This document shows positions 1-11,347 of a stretch of DNA of 64,000 bases, piece after piece. The translations under genes were made by a program, and so were the position numbers. This DNA is from Clavaria fumosa (Eukaryota; Basidiomycota; Agaricomycetes; Agaricales; Clavariaceae). The notes under the pieces were generated by a model. It ran no database searches and was not told where the DNA came from. It saw only the letters and a list, made by a program, of their open reading frames with translations. Numbering within the stretch: the first letter of the stretch is position 1; each line of letters begins with the position of its first letter. The DNA lies in contig OX637801.1 of assembly GCA_951802425.1 (NCBI GenBank), forward strand, positions 3,224,001 to 3,288,000, in the 5' to 3' direction.

Positions 1-581
1 TCAGCACACAAAGTCGCGGGCGTACGCTATCAAACCCACTCACATGATGGCTTCCATGGTGCTGCTCGACGGTGTTCCCGGGAGGTGTAACGAGCACCAT
101 TCTCTCTTACGCGTTGGAATCGTAGACCACGTGACATCTTTAGATAAGAAATATCACGTGATTATCTCGTGTCCTTATTTGGTGAGCGTTGTTTTCGCCC
201 GCCTTGCGCCCATGTTCTCGCCGAGGGTTGCTCCCATCGTTCCCTTTGTCTCGCTTTTGGCAAGGCGTAGTCATGACGCACTTGTGAAATGCAGCGCTGA
301 TTTCCCTTCCACGCCGTTTTAGAGGTTATTGCCGGTCGAGCCACCCTGAAGCCGCGTGGGCATGTGGACGGGGTTAGCACCCGAGGAAGTTTGAATAAAT
401 AGCGCCACTGTTACCTTTGCTGCGTCTTGGATTCTCCCCTCCTCCTCCCAAGTCACTCCCGTCCTCCTACGTTGTGTCGTTTCTCCCAGTCGCCGCTAGC
501 CGGTCGCCTGTGCTCTCATTTGTTGCTCTTTTTTGACTCTCCTTATCGTTTCAACACCTTTTCTGCTTATCAACGACTACA
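1..581. other. Upstream region of the GH16 gene; no gene seen
   Basis: Several short open frames lie here on both strands, but none has a recognisable domain or splice-supported structure. Two perfect CACGTG palindromes (E-box type) lie at 128-133 and 155-160. An AT-rich AATAAATAG stretch near 395 could act as a weak TATA-like element for the gene starting at 582. The end of an upstream gene may lie outside the window. Confidence 0.4.
128..160. promoter_or_regulatory. Pair of CACGTG E-box motifs
   Basis: Two CACGTG hexamers are spaced 27 bp start to start, about 430 bp before the GH16 start codon, with a GATAAG in between. bHLH factors commonly bind CACGTG in fungi. Regulation of the downstream gene is inference only. 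Confidence 0.25.
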
Positions 582-1796
582 ATGCGCGGCCTTTACGCGA
601 TGTTTGTTTTGTCTCTCCCGCTTGCTGGCCTAGCGGGTTCCTTCAGCTTCAGCGGCCTTCGTTCTCGCCCCCGTCATTCTTCGCTCAACATTAAGAAACG
701 AAATGAACCATTCCAACTCAAAAAGCTCTATGAGGGCCAAAACTTTTTCGAGTACGTCCGCCTCGTGCTAGCTTATCGTGCATATCCCCATTATATTCTG
801 CTCGCAGTGACTGGGACTTCTTCACTCAACCCGACCCAACGAACGGCTTGGTCGTCTACCAGTCACGCGAAGATGCTTTCAATAAGAAGCTCGCCTTCGT
901 TCAGCCAGACAATACCGTCGTTCTTGCTGTCGATAATTCTACCTTCCTGGGAAAGAATGAACCGCGTGCCTCGTGAGTATTTTGGGATGTTTGATAAAAC
1001 AGTATAATTGACGAAGCATCCAGTGTTCGCATATCCACGAAAGATACTTTCAATGGCGGCCTCTTCATAGCAGATATCTACGCGATGCCACACGGATGCT
1101 CCACGTGGCCTGCGTATTGGAGCGTCTCAAGCACAGCTCCGTGGCCGAATGGCGGAGAAATCGATGTCATCGAAGGGGTTCACAATTCGGACCAAAATTC
1201 CATGACACTCCACACGGGACCAGGATGTAGAGTTGAAGCTCCGCCAATTCCAGACGATACCAATAAAATTCCTGGAACACTCGCTCTGCAGAGCAAGCTC
1301 CAGACCCCTAACTGCGATTCCAGCCGACCTCCCAATACAGGGTGTTCTTTCCTTGCCCAGCAAACCGACACCTATGGGCAAAACTTCAACGTGATTGCTG
1401 GAGGAATCTACGCACATCTGTGGCAGCCCGACTCTATCAAGATCTGGTACTTTCCCCGTTGCGAGATTCCTGACGATATCTTGATCAAGCGACCGGATCC
1501 CTCGACGTGGCCTGCGCCTATCGCTGTCTTCAACACTAACCAATGCGACATCCCCAGCCACTTCCACGATCACCAATTGATCTTTGACATCACGCTATGC
1601 GGCGACCTCGCAGGTGCTACGTACGGAGCAGCAGCCGAGTGCACGAGCAAGTTTCCTACTTGTGCAGACGCCGTCATGGACCCGAGCAACTTTCAGAGTG
1701 AGTCGCAGCCGTTCTCCTTCTGATGCCTGTTAATGACGAGGGTCTGTTGTCACAGCCGCGCAATGGAAGATCGGCTCTGTCGCTGTCTATCAATGA
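582..1796 (+). CDS. Secreted GH16 endo-1,3(4)-beta-glucanase-like protein
   Basis: Glycoside hydrolase family 16 enzymes cleave beta-1,3/1,4-glucans of cell walls outside the cell. Four exons fit splice sites and phase: 582-751, 808-972, 1024-1697 and 1756-1796. They give 1050 nt, or 349 residues. The N-terminus (start MRGLYAMFVLSLPLAG) is a typical signal peptide. Exons 1 and 2 join to give NFFDDWDFFT, the usual fungal GH16 entry motif. Exon 3 carries the catalytic stretch GGEIDVIEG with Glu-x-Asp-x-x-Glu intact, and exon 4 restores the conserved C-terminus ending AQWKIGSVAVYQ. Introns are 51-58 bp with GTACGT or GTGAGT donors. No stop or frameshift is seen, so the gene looks functional. Substrate preference (laminarin versus mixed-linkage glucan or own-wall remodelling) cannot be read from the sequence. 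Confidence 0.93.
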
Positions 1797-2025
1797 GCAT
1801 CTTGTCCATTTCCGCCCGCCAATCGCCACGACACGACACATCAGCATTCACGAGGTTACATCCAATCACATTCATTTTTCGTCTTCCTGTACAATGTCTT
1901 GTAGTCCATCCTTGCATGTAGTAAAGTAGTTAGAAAATGTATCAATTTTCGAAATCGACATCCACGTGGTATTACATAAGCTGCTGTGCCACGACGATAA
2001 CCACTCTTCCGTGTCCCGACAACTG

Positions 2026-3662
2026 ATGACAGCCATGGTGCCGTCGACACCTCACCCGAATTCCGACAAGCCCACGTTGCCACGGAGAACCGCCAAGGTG
2101 CGTGCGCTTCCCTCTCCCCTCAGGGGATACATCCCGTTCGTTGCGCTTATCCTACGAGATCATGACAGGCTTGCGCTAGCTGCAGGTGAGCAGTTTCACC
2201 GTACGACTTGGTGCATCCGAACTGACATGGAATGAGAGGCACGATAAGATACGTTGCGACGGGGCCAGGTTCATCCCTTCTCCTTCCGCCAAATTTACCA
2301 AGTCTGAAGCGCTTCCTCCTTCAAAAACTATCTAAACACCGAATGCTCATCCAGACCTTGCGCCGGTTGCGTAAAGAAGGGATTTCCTGCAGATCAATGT
2401 ATTGACGGTTGCGAGCACTGCCGCCGCGCGCGGGTGCGGTGCGAGGGCGGGAAACCGTGTCAGCGATGCCGCGAGGGTTCGCTCGAGTGCGTCGAGGACA
2501 CGGCGAACCAGCCTGTCCGTCCGGACGCACGTCTCGGTCCCGCGACGGCCGTCCCTCGGCCGCCCCGCCCGTACTCGAGTGACCGTGCGAAGCTAGCTTG
2601 CCAGAGTTGCCGGCGGGACAACAAAAAAGTAAGGGAACAGATCACGAAAAACAGTCTCGTTTCTACACTTTTGCTCGCGATGTTCCTTCTGGGACGGCAT
2701 TTGTTGCTCATAGTATTCTGTTGACGCTTCTCCTTCTTCGTGCCTTGGTTTTCTCGTACGGCTCAGTGCGACGACCAAAGACCTTGTGCGCGCTGTGTCG
2801 TCCGTTCAGAGGAATGCATACATGTCGGACGCGGACTCAAATTAGTCCAACTGCGCTGCGAGGCTTGCCGCAGGGACAACAAAAGATGCGAGGACAGCAG
2901 ACCCTGCAAACACTGCGTTGAAAGCGGGCAGGAATGCGTCAGCGTCGCCAGGAAAGGTGGAGGTCACGGAACGCGCGTAAAAGCTGTAAGTCCTTGATTT
3001 CTCTGGACGTTCTCATTTCCGAGAGGCTAAACAGAATCCACGTTCTGTCAGGCGTGCACTAATTGCAGACGAGATAAAATTCGCTGTGATGGCGTTCGGT
3101 GCGTTGCTATTTTATCTATCAATATTTTGTGTTGATAGAACCTCGACAGACCTTGCAACGCCTGCTCGCGTAAAGGGTTCGAATGCGTCGATCGAGCCTG
3201 TAGACTCTGCACTCAGACAGGAAGAGTGTCGGAATGCACTCATCGTAAGCAGGCCGGAGATGGTGGTGAAGGTTAGCTTCCGTACACCCTTATCAAATTT
3301 CGAGCCAGCGTCGTTTGACAAGCAGAGTAGAAGAAACCACAGAGACCAGCAATGCTCAACCTTCAACCTCTGCACACCAACTCGCTCCCACACCTCAGGC
3401 TTCGCATGGGACCACGCCGTATGCCCTCGGTACTGTGCCACCATTTTACTCCGGGTCCTTACACCCACCGCCGGGACCCAGCCACGTCCCTCCCATGTTC
3501 CACGTCATGTTTCCGACAGAGCAAACTGCATACGTCTCCGTCATCGACCCCGACATCGAGTGCTCTGCGCCCCGAGTATCGGAGGGTTCTCAGCCAACGA
3601 ATATCCTAGAATCCCCTGGCCGCGACGCAGCAGAGTCGAGTCGAGTTGCTGAGCCTGTGTAG
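2026..3662 (+). CDS. Protein with five tandem Zn(II)2Cys6 clusters
   Basis: Zn2Cys6 clusters bind two zinc ions with six cysteines and normally occur once, at the DNA-binding end of fungal transcription factors. Here eight exons join in phase: 2026-2097, 2169-2185, 2239-2268, 2355-2628, 2767-2985, 3052-3098, 3150-3271 and 3331-3662. They give about 370 residues. Five complete CX2CX6CX5CX2CX6-9C modules lie at residues 26-55, 59-85, 122-148, 162-188 and 206-232. A half module follows (C237, C240, C249). The last 110 residues are Pro/Ser/Thr-rich with no recognised domain, and no fungal-specific transcription factor domain follows. Exon 2 is only 17 nt, and introns split modules 1, 3 and 5. The last donor could also be 3245, which removes nine residues. 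The ATG at 2026 is the first in frame. Nuclear, nucleic-acid-binding or metal-binding roles are inference. Confidence 0.82.
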
Positions 3663-4019
3663 TCTTTCCAGTCAATACGACCTCTCTGTATTTGTCTATT
3701 TCACACAGCATTGACATCGCTTGCGGCAAGGGAGACTTTGGGAACTCGTAACTGGATATGTATTGCATTAGCCCCGCTTGCCTGTACCACTGCATGGTGT
3801 GGGATTTGAACCGACACAGCCAACAAAATGAGTACTTATCTGGGAGTTCGCCTCGCACATTTGCCTCATTTGTGGTGTAACATACGAAGTGCTGAAGTCA
3901 CTGAAACTGTCGGCTCATTTCAGCATTACAATGCGATAACGACTAAGTTGCGAACTTCTCGGGGATGATCTGAACTCCGTAAAATCCACAACAAAGCGGT
4001 AACACGCTTGCCAGACTGA
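3663..4019. other. Convergent intergenic region
   Basis: The zinc-cluster gene ends on the left and the PAC3-like gene ends on the right, so this is a shared 3' region. A GGTTCAAATCC box (tRNA B-box-like, minus strand, near 3800) is present but has no matching acceptor stem or A box. I see no gene here. Confidence 0.5.
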
Positions 4020-4606
4020 TTAGCTGATTGAATTTGTACCGTATGATTGCTGTACTAGACCAGTGTCCGGCACAGATGGAGGGAATTGAAAGAGTTGCTG
4101 GAGCACAGTCATGATGCCAATAAGCATATCTCTCTCGTTAGAGCTCAACCCAACTTCTTCTCTACCATTCAACTGGCGGAGGGCAATACCGACGACGACG
4201 CTGCGTCTGGCGAATGACATTTGTTCCTGGGAGCCGGCAGCCCAAATGATCGTCGCGATCTGCGACGCGTAGAGCGCGTGTAACGTCTGAAGGTGATCAG
4301 ATGGGGTGCTTCCAAACAAAGGTGTCAATTGGATAGCAGGCGATGGAACGGGAAGGGGAAGTGGAAGGGTGTCCGAGTCGTCCACATCCAAAGAAGGGAG
4401 GACTTGGGGCAAGACCGTCGCCTCTGGAATGCTGGCTTGGATCTATTCCAACAGAGAAGTCAGCTCGTGCAGCCTTGTGGGTACTGGGAAGTAAGCACCA
4501 CATTGCCGACTTTGCCCAGCTGAGTGACGAGGACGAGGACGCGGTCTGAATAGCCCTGCACCAGGATATCTGTCTTGATTCCGTGGATGTCTTTGGTGAC
4601 ATTCAT
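4020..4606 (-). CDS. Proteasome assembly chaperone 3 (PAC3/PSMG3)-like protein
   Basis: PAC3 helps order alpha subunits during assembly of the 20S proteasome ring, in the cytosol and nucleus. Two exons on the minus strand (4606-4499 and 4442-4020, intron 56 bp, phase 0) give about 176 residues. Near the N-terminus lies GYSDRVLVLVTQLGKVGNV, which matches the family pattern of a short beta hairpin followed by ILV-V-TQ-GK-G. After the intron a Pro-rich loop precedes TPLFGSTPSDHLQTLHAL and ARRSVVVGIALRQL, equivalent to the conserved LLGxxx-LHVxA and VLLAVAL parts of PAC3. The protein is longer than animal PAC3 (about 122 residues) because of the loop and a C-terminal tail. The start is the ATG just before the conserved N-terminus. 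No other family fits as well. Confidence 0.68.
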
Positions 4607-5874
4607 ACTGTGTAGAGCATCACATACCCACATACTTTCTACGCACATACTTATACCACATGCCACATACACAAAACACGTACTATACGTACAACCGCGT
4701 CTTTGTCTTAGCTGCTACACTTTGCGGGTATGTAAATGCTGATTCAAATAAAAGTAAAATAATAATAGAGCATCATATGACGGATCACATTTCATCATCC
4801 ACCATGCGTCCGACTGCGCAATCCTCGTGTAGGTAACCGTCAGATACGGCTGTTCGACATGGCAGAGATGAAGGGCACGTTGTCTGAGCATTTGCATTTG
4901 GCTGCGACGATGAAACTAGGGGCAGACAACCGCTGAACTAGCCAAATCGGGATGACATTGGCACATGGGCTACGCGTCGCGACGCGCCATTGCGAAAGTT
5001 TTGAAATTACAGAACAGCAACCTATCGTTTGCCTTCGCTGCGCTGACTCATACAGCAGACAACTTCAGTTTGCCAGGGAGACCATGTTGAGGCGAGTACT
5101 TGCTTGTGTCCTATGGGTTGCCTGGCCGTTGTTGACGCATGACCTAACCCCTCATTTCTGTCGATAAGCCGTGCTAATCGCGTTCTCCCCCTCTGCTCCC
5201 CAGATCAAGGGAACTTTGAAATCATTACTACTGGCTGGCGCTGCGAAATGCAGGAATGTATCCAGGGGACGATGACTGCGGAGAGGGAGCCGGGGAAGCG
5301 TGCGGAGGGCCACGGGATGCAGATGAAAATGGGAGTGGGAAGAGGCGGAACTGTCAGTGCTAAGTCAGAATGCAACACCGTGGCTAGGCACTATTGAAAC
5401 GATGATGCCAGTCACGAGAGCAAATATTGAGGTGTGAACTTTCCATAAACGTACGCACGCGACTGATAAGCAACTCATTATTGACACGTATTTATCGTGT
5501 TCTTTCATATCTCTCATAGCCACCTGGCACTGGCACTGACTTTTCCTCCAATTACCCTTCCAATCACCCTCCAATCCTTCCATTTCATTTGAGAATTGTG
5601 TTGCAACTTTTTTTTAGCAGGGGCTAAACGATTTACATGCCAATCAAAACTTACTCTGGCAGGGCCAAGGTGAGCAGCTAGCTGATTCTTGCAGAGACGA
5701 CGATAATTGACTTGGACGCGTCGTAGAGACAACAAACTTCTACACGACATAAGATGTGTGTACATAGCTATATGTTTCTTAAGGCTTCTCTGACCCTTTA
5801 TCAGATTGGATTCAGATTCGGAAAATACTAGTGACTCGGAGAATCGAACACAAGCTATCATTTCAAGCGTACCA
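4607..5874. other. Intergenic region without a supported gene
   Basis: About 1.27 kb separates the divergent starts of the PAC3-like gene and the CX2C-W-H-C gene. Open frames here are short, show no domain and have no convincing splice chain. It presumably holds both promoters. A minus-strand frame of 146 codons at 5514-5954 overlaps the next gene's first exon and resembles no family I know. Confidence 0.45.
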
Positions 5875-7443
5875 ATGGTCAACACTACTTCGGATACGCG
5901 TGTGAGTTGCGTTTTATTCTCCAAAAAATGGGCCCAGATTATCCTCATACGCACCTCCGCTGACTGAGCTGGACTTAATAGCCTCTACAGAAGCCACAAA
6001 GCAAGCCCATCAATCTGTGAGTCGGTTTGTCTCACGCCCTCTTCTGGGGCAAGTAGTACTAGGCGAAACGAGGAATCGCCTTTTGCTCAACGACAATATT
6101 TCAGTTCTCCTCCGCCATCGCCAAAAAAGATTAGCAAGAGTCCTTCCGGGAAACTCACGCGGGCCACGGCTAAGCCATACCCTTTGCGCAAACCCTCGCC
6201 TTCTCAAGTAGAGCCTGCAGTGGAGTCGCCTCCAATTTCATCGTGCGTCTTCTCCTGTGTCCCAGGCCAGGAAAATATCATAATCTCGCTGTGCCCGGCA
6301 GCCATGTCGACGCTCCAGAAGATGACAATGTATCTCTTCCGGAATCGGCCGTCGGGACATCCAGAGCCCGCAGGACGGAAGCAGAGCGGCACCAAATTTT
6401 GAAAGACAATGCCGAGTGTGGCGACATAGAACCGCACCGTGTTCACTGCTTGCGATGTGACAAGTGGATCAGTCTCGGAAATAGACAGGCTTATGCTCTT
6501 AGATCCTGGGATCGGCATCGTGTAAGCTGCGATCGGAAGCCTCACCACAAAGACAAGTGCGTTCTTCGGACATGCCGACCATCTTCGGTGTTCGTTGATT
6601 TTGTCATTTAGGCAACACACCATCGAGGAAGGCAGCAAAGTTGTGCCGAACCTTGTTCCTCCCCCCAGTCCGCAACGTGGACAAGCGAAGAGCGAGAAGG
6701 AGCGACAAATGATTCTAGAACAGGATCCACGAGCAAAACTAGTGAAGCCGTATGAAGTTCTATGCAAGAAATGCAAAACGTGGGTGACTTTGTCGTCAAG
6801 TCGACGCTACGGTCTTGGAAATTGGACTCGGCATCAACAAATATGTGCCGATGCCGTGTATGTTGTTCAGTTCCAAGTCATGGCTTCCATATATTGACCT
6901 CTAGTTCGAGAAGTCCGAGCAGTCGAGTCGTCGCCGCTGAAAGCACGCTAAAGCTTGTCAATGATAAGGCGGCCAAGTCATTCACTTCGCAAAGCGTTGA
7001 ATGTGCTTCTTGCGGCTTTACTGTCTCTCTTGATGGAGAATACGTGTTGGTAAAGTGGGATGAACATAAGGCCAACTGTCAAGGGTAAACACCCGCATCT
7101 TTGGTCGTTAGTCTCATGCTGGATACCGTTCTACAGCCTCAACAATCCTCCAGAAAATGAGGTTAAGGCCACAAATTCTGAGGCTTCCCACTCTCGACAG
7201 CCACCCTCGACCGCCTCGGATGAGACGCTGGTCTCTTCTGCTGCAGGTCATGCCCAAGGGCGCACCAAACGTCCAAGGGATGACAGTGACGTAGAAGATG
7301 GGCTGCTGTCGAAGAACCGGGCCAGAACCGAAACGTACGTTAAACCGAATATCGACGCTCCAAGCGTCTTGGGCTGGTTTTTGCTGCCATTCCAGAGTTT
7401 CCTCTCTGGTTTCCGTGAGGGCTTAAATCGCTCCTCCCAGTGA
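5875..7443 (+). CDS. Protein with three CX2C-W-x2-H-x3-C modules
   Basis: Seven exons fit splice signals and phase exactly: 5875-5901, 5991-6016, 6105-6242, 6302-6556, 6612-6857, 6905-7084 and 7137-7443. They total 1179 nt, or 392 residues. Three repeats of about 28 residues each carry C-x2-C, then a conserved W-x2-H-x3-C end. They are C113/C116/W133/H136/C140, C200/C203/W220/H223/C227 and C264/C267/W282/H285/C289. Each is preceded by a charged helix with an E-R-x3-L-x2-D pattern. The spacing suggests small zinc-binding units, and similar modules recur in uncharacterised basidiomycete proteins. The N-terminus is Ser/Pro/Lys-rich. A basic stretch TKRPRDDSD near the C-terminus could be a nuclear signal. 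Function is unknown; nucleic-acid binding is a guess from the zinc-finger-like layout. Confidence 0.78.
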
Positions 7444-7889
7444 AACCGTTCAGCCTGCCTTCTTGTATATGGTCAAAATGCACACTCGCTCGTCGTTGAT
7501 TAACCTTTTCGCACACTCTTTAACAATGCTGTCTTCTGTTATCGACTCGCCTTTTCGTATGGACGCTATATCTACGTAATCATCACACAAATGTTTCTGA
7601 AATGCGACTTCGGATCTCTGCTTGTCGCAGATTGCAACTAATAAACGAGTCAGTCGTAGAAAATTCCATGCATTTTTCCCAACGCTGAAAGTGAAGAAGC
7701 AAGGCAACGCGATATGTGGATTTCTGTGTTTTTTTGACTTGTTGAAATCAGACGACGCAGCCAAACAATTGTACAAAGTCGTACTCGTAGCACGTGCTCG
7801 TGAAACACCCTGTCCAAAGCTTACTTCTTCCTCAACCACTCAGTTTTTCGCCCTTCTTTGTACATTTTTATTCTGTATATGTGTTCTTG
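7444..7889. other. Intergenic region before the SNM1-type gene
   Basis: A 446-bp spacer separates the CX2C-W-H-C gene stop from the next start codon. Both strands contain short frames only, with no domain or splice support. It likely holds the 3' UTR of one gene and the promoter of the next. Confidence 0.45.
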
Positions 7890-10364
7890 ATGCCACCTGG
7901 TACTCCATACAATTCTTTCATTCTTCCATACCCGATTCGAGTTGATGATTTCGCATTCGTGCCCCTTGATACTCAACCGCTATTACATCTCCTGACTCAT
8001 ACTCACACTGACCACATCAATGGTCTTCAAGCCAAGTCGTTTGGATACACCGTCATATGCTCTCCTGATGCGAAAGAGATGCTACTAAGGCACGAGGTTT
8101 ACGCCGAGCGAGCTTTGCATGACTCCTCGGTCAGGACAGAGAAGACTAGGACATTCGGCCATCTGAAGGTCACCCCTGGGTGGAGAGAGCGTTCGGGTAA
8201 ATTCTACAATGGGTCCAGAGATTTGTTGGTTTGTCCTGAACTTTATATTCACAGCTGCTTATTTTGATGACTCCTGTTGCAGAAAGCACTACCGTTAAAT
8301 GTGCCGACCACGATTGAGCTAGACGACAAGGAGACAGTCATCATCACTTTAATAGACGCCAACCATTGTCCTGGCGCAGTCATGTTAGCGCATCGCTCGT
8401 CTTCCTCAAATGGCGCCATTTCATCTCTGACGAACCCCACCTAGGTTCTTAGTCGAAGGCTCCAAAGGGGCGGTCCTGCACACTGGCGACTTTCGCGCTG
8501 AGCCCTGGTTTCTAACTTCCCTGACGCGTCACCCAGCCCTTCAACCTTACCTTGCAGCCCCTTCTTTCTCTGACCAGGTGCCTGATATACTCAGTGAGGA
8601 AGAAGCCGAATCCGTTTCGAAGGTTTTACAAGCTATATACCTGGACACAGCGTGTCTCCTTCAACAGTCTCCCGTTCCAACCAAGGACCAAGCCATCCTT
8701 GGCCTGCTTGAACTCATCCAGTTGTCCTCCTCAGATGCTTTCTTTTTCATCAATGCATGGACATGGGGATACGAGGACGTGCTCAAAGCGATTGCCCGCG
8801 CGTTCCGCTGCAAGGTAAATTCCTGATCGCCCTTTGGAGGATAGACGTTGTAATTGTGTTAGATTCACGTCGACAGGTACAAGCATTCAATTTATGCGCA
8901 TGTGTCGGACCGTTTCCTTCGCTCTATCATCACTCAAGATCCCTCTTCCACGCGTTTTCACGCGTGTGAGCGGTTCAGTCGTTGCAAAGAGATCGATACA
9001 GGTGACAGCCATCGGCGTTTTCACGCGGCGGATCGAGGCCGGCGCGACGCTATCAGCAAGACAGGGAACAACGTCGTATACATCAATCCTGTTGGGATGA
9101 GCACCCAAAGATGGGAATCATATTTACGGGAGACGAAGTCGATCCTCAGGCGCGGTGAGCCTATGGGCAGCTTGGTAAAGAGCTCCTTATCACATTTTAC
9201 AGGATGGAGAGAGCTGATCAATGCTGGCAGCTCATTCCCCTCGCACGCCACTCACCGCTTCCGGAGCTGCAGGCCTTCGTACGACTTTTCAGACCCCGAC
9301 GTGTCGTTCCTAACACCCTTCATCCTTCGTTGTACGGACTGGACTGGATATGTATGGGGAGAATGTTCAAGGACTGCACATCGACATCGTCCGCCATATC
9401 CACCAACCGCCCCACGGAATTGCCGGGTAGCGTTGTCGACGCAGAGGGACGAGACACACGCGACGGTGGCTGCGACGTCTACATGCAAAACCTGGTCGGG
9501 GACAGAGCAACGACCGAGATAGCAGAGCGGTGGACTGATAGAGGTAACTTGAGGTGGAAGTTGGAGGGCATCAGAGATTGGTTGGACGATGACACCCGCG
9601 CGACGGTGGACCGGCTTCTCAGCTCTGGCACTGGAAGGGCGGTCGCTAAGCCTTCACCTGGACCTGCGAGACAATATTCGAGCGACGAGGACACGGACTG
9701 CGACAAGGACGACGAGAAGGGGAAGATGGCGCATCTACTTTTTGCGGAGGCAGGGATGGAGGGTGCCTGGCGGAGTCAGTCGAAGTCGCCGTCCTCGAAG
9801 ATGAGCGGGCTGTTTGGGGAGGTGAACGCCCCGCTGGAAACTCCGCATCCTTCTCCTGCGCCCTCGAGCAAGAAGCGATCAGGCGGATCCGTTTCAAACT
9901 CGTCCCCGAGTCCCGAGTCCCCGCCGAAACTCCATGCGGTACGCGACCCGCAGAGTTCGCCTGGATCGAGAAGGCCAGCGCCGTTCAACGACGTGAACAA
10001 TCTTGTGGAAGGGAACAAGGTGCTGTTCCCTACGGGCCCTGCGGGCTCACCTCCGCCTATCTCGAAGATGCTGCGACTCACTCACCGCGACGTTAGCGGG
10101 AGACGTTTTACCGCCTCGCAATCGCCCTCCTCGCCCGATCGCCCTCCGGCCGTTCGTACCCAGCCCTCCTGCAACCCGCACAACGTTGGTTCTCCCAGCA
10201 AGGTGGCTTCGCCCAAAACTGCGAAACGTCGCGCATTGCGGGCTGAACGAATCAGGATTGGGGAAAAGCTTTCTAGGGCCTGTCCAGATCTCGTCCTGCC
10301 GACATACAGGACGACGCGGGCGCGGCTCCTCTCTGAGCGGTTTGGATCTCAAACTTATGAATAG
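7890..10364 (+). CDS. Artemis/SNM1-type metallo-beta-lactamase DNA repair nuclease
   Basis: SNM1/Artemis nucleases hydrolyse DNA with a metallo-beta-lactamase plus beta-CASP core. They act in interstrand cross-link repair and end processing in the nucleus. Five exons (7890-8228, 8283-8383, 8445-8814, 8863-9174, 9231-10364) give 2256 nt, or 751 residues. The metal-binding motif H37-x-H-x-D-H42 is present, followed by HCPGAVMF around H141 and HTGDFR with D162. The joined exons 4-5 give INPVGMS, then RHSPLPELQAFVRLFRPRRV and PSLYGLDWICM, which mark the beta-CASP half of the Artemis branch. The roughly 350-residue C-terminus is Ser/Pro-rich and probably disordered. Introns are 48-61 bp. The fourth intron uses the second of two candidate acceptors, because the first leads to a stop. 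No inactivating change is seen. A Pso2-like role is possible. Confidence 0.88.
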
Positions 10365-10466
10365 ACAAGGGGAATGAGATACATTAGCTACATTTTAGAG
10401 CCCGAGACATAGACATACATGTGAGGTATAGCAAGAGGTGGAAATAGCGGCGGCGCGAAAGTCTCT
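10365..10466. other. Short convergent 3' spacer
   Basis: About 100 bp separates the stop codon of the SNM1-type gene from the stop codon of the CRIPT gene on the opposite strand. The two 3' UTRs must abut or overlap. No further feature is seen. Confidence 0.5.
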
Positions 10467-10912
10467 CTACTTGGCCGACATGGAATACCCCGTCGTATCT
10501 AATATTTGCTTGCCGCATATAGAGCAGAGTCCTTTCTTAAACGCGCAGCCTATATGCAAGAATGGCTGAGATCCATACTTGATAGATGGCAGGGATTCTC
10601 GTACCATGACAATACTTTGCTTTATTTTGACTCACAGGCTGTTTACAATCTTTGCACTTCCCTTGATACGGCTTTAAGAGCAACTTGAGAGACAGACTAG
10701 AAAGAAGTTGCGTAGCTCCTGACGCACCTGAAATCTGGTTTTCCTGACCTTTGTACCTACGGCGCGAGTACCTGCTTTAATGGCGCTCGAAGTGGACTGG
10801 AAAGGATCAGGTGCGGCAAGGGTTGAAAGTTTCTGCTCTGAAACCTTGAGCGAGTGGTTAGGAGAGGATATGAGTGAGAGTACTCAACGCTTTCACACTT
10901 CTTGCAAACCAT
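10467..10912 (-). CDS. CRIPT: CRIPT orthologue (cysteine-rich PDZ-binding protein)
   Basis: CRIPT is a small, widely conserved eukaryotic protein with paired CxxC motifs, linked to spliceosome biogenesis outside animals' synapses. Four minus-strand exons (10912-10889, 10844-10728, 10683-10605, 10549-10467) give 303 nt, or 100 residues. Human CRIPT has about 101. The start is MVCKKCE, matching the family's MVCEKCE. Exon 3 encodes KCKDCKQPV and KYCHG, and exon 4 continues CAFKKGLCSICGKQILDT, all family hallmarks. Introns are 44, 44 and 55 bp with usual GT...AG ends, and all phases agree. No open frame longer than about 70 codons shows this gene; it appears only after splicing. It overlaps no other feature and looks intact. 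Confidence 0.92.
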
Positions 10913-11068
10913 TTGTCCACTTGAGGTAGAGGTATTCTGTCCCGGAAACGATTTCTCCGAACTAGCGAGCGACTTCAACAGAAGAAGGGAACGATTAAGA
11001 TTTGCAAAATGACCAGCTAGGCATTATGTAATGCACTGTCCATTGTGCGTGATCAAAAAATCTGATTA

Positions 11069-11347
11069 GTCAGCCCAAAGTTTTGAGGGCTGGTTCTCAG
11101 TCAATTCTAGAGCTACAGCCTAGAGATAGAAATAGATTTTAACTCTGTACCTAGATGCAGCCATCTTTATTGGCCCTAATTTTCAGAATTGTGAAGTCAA
11201 CTTTTTATATAAGCAGTGCACCCAAATTTTACTTCCTGCAGAGCATTTATTAATAATTAAAATCCTCATATTTTCAATCTCTGGTCTGTATCCCTAGAAT
11301 TGGCTGAGAACCAGCCTTCATCCTCACTGAAGACCATCTGGGCTGAC
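11069..11347. mobile_element. MITE-like element with GTCAGCCCA inverted ends
   Basis: The left end reads GTCAGCCCA and then, 15 bp further on, GGCTGGTTCTCAG. The right end carries the reverse complements CTGAGAACCAGCC and TGGGCTGAC. About 280 bp with inverted ends and no coding capacity suggests a non-autonomous DNA transposon. A diverged relative of its right half occurs at 14080-14139 and 26069-26100, where it was split by later insertions. No clear target duplication is seen. Confidence 0.6.

Noticed and set aside
44..380. Open frames of 92 and 72 codons on opposite strands at the left edge
   Set aside because: No domain, splice support or start context; they overlap each other antisense.
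3790..3815. GGTTCAAATCC box on the minus strand, as in a tRNA T-arm
   Set aside because: No A box, acceptor stem or anticodon arm can be fitted upstream, so it is not called as a tRNA.
6243..6265. A 23-bp mini-intron in the CX2C-W-H-C gene
   Set aside because: A normal 59-bp intron (6243-6301) with the same donor and a downstream acceptor keeps phase, so no unusual intron is needed.
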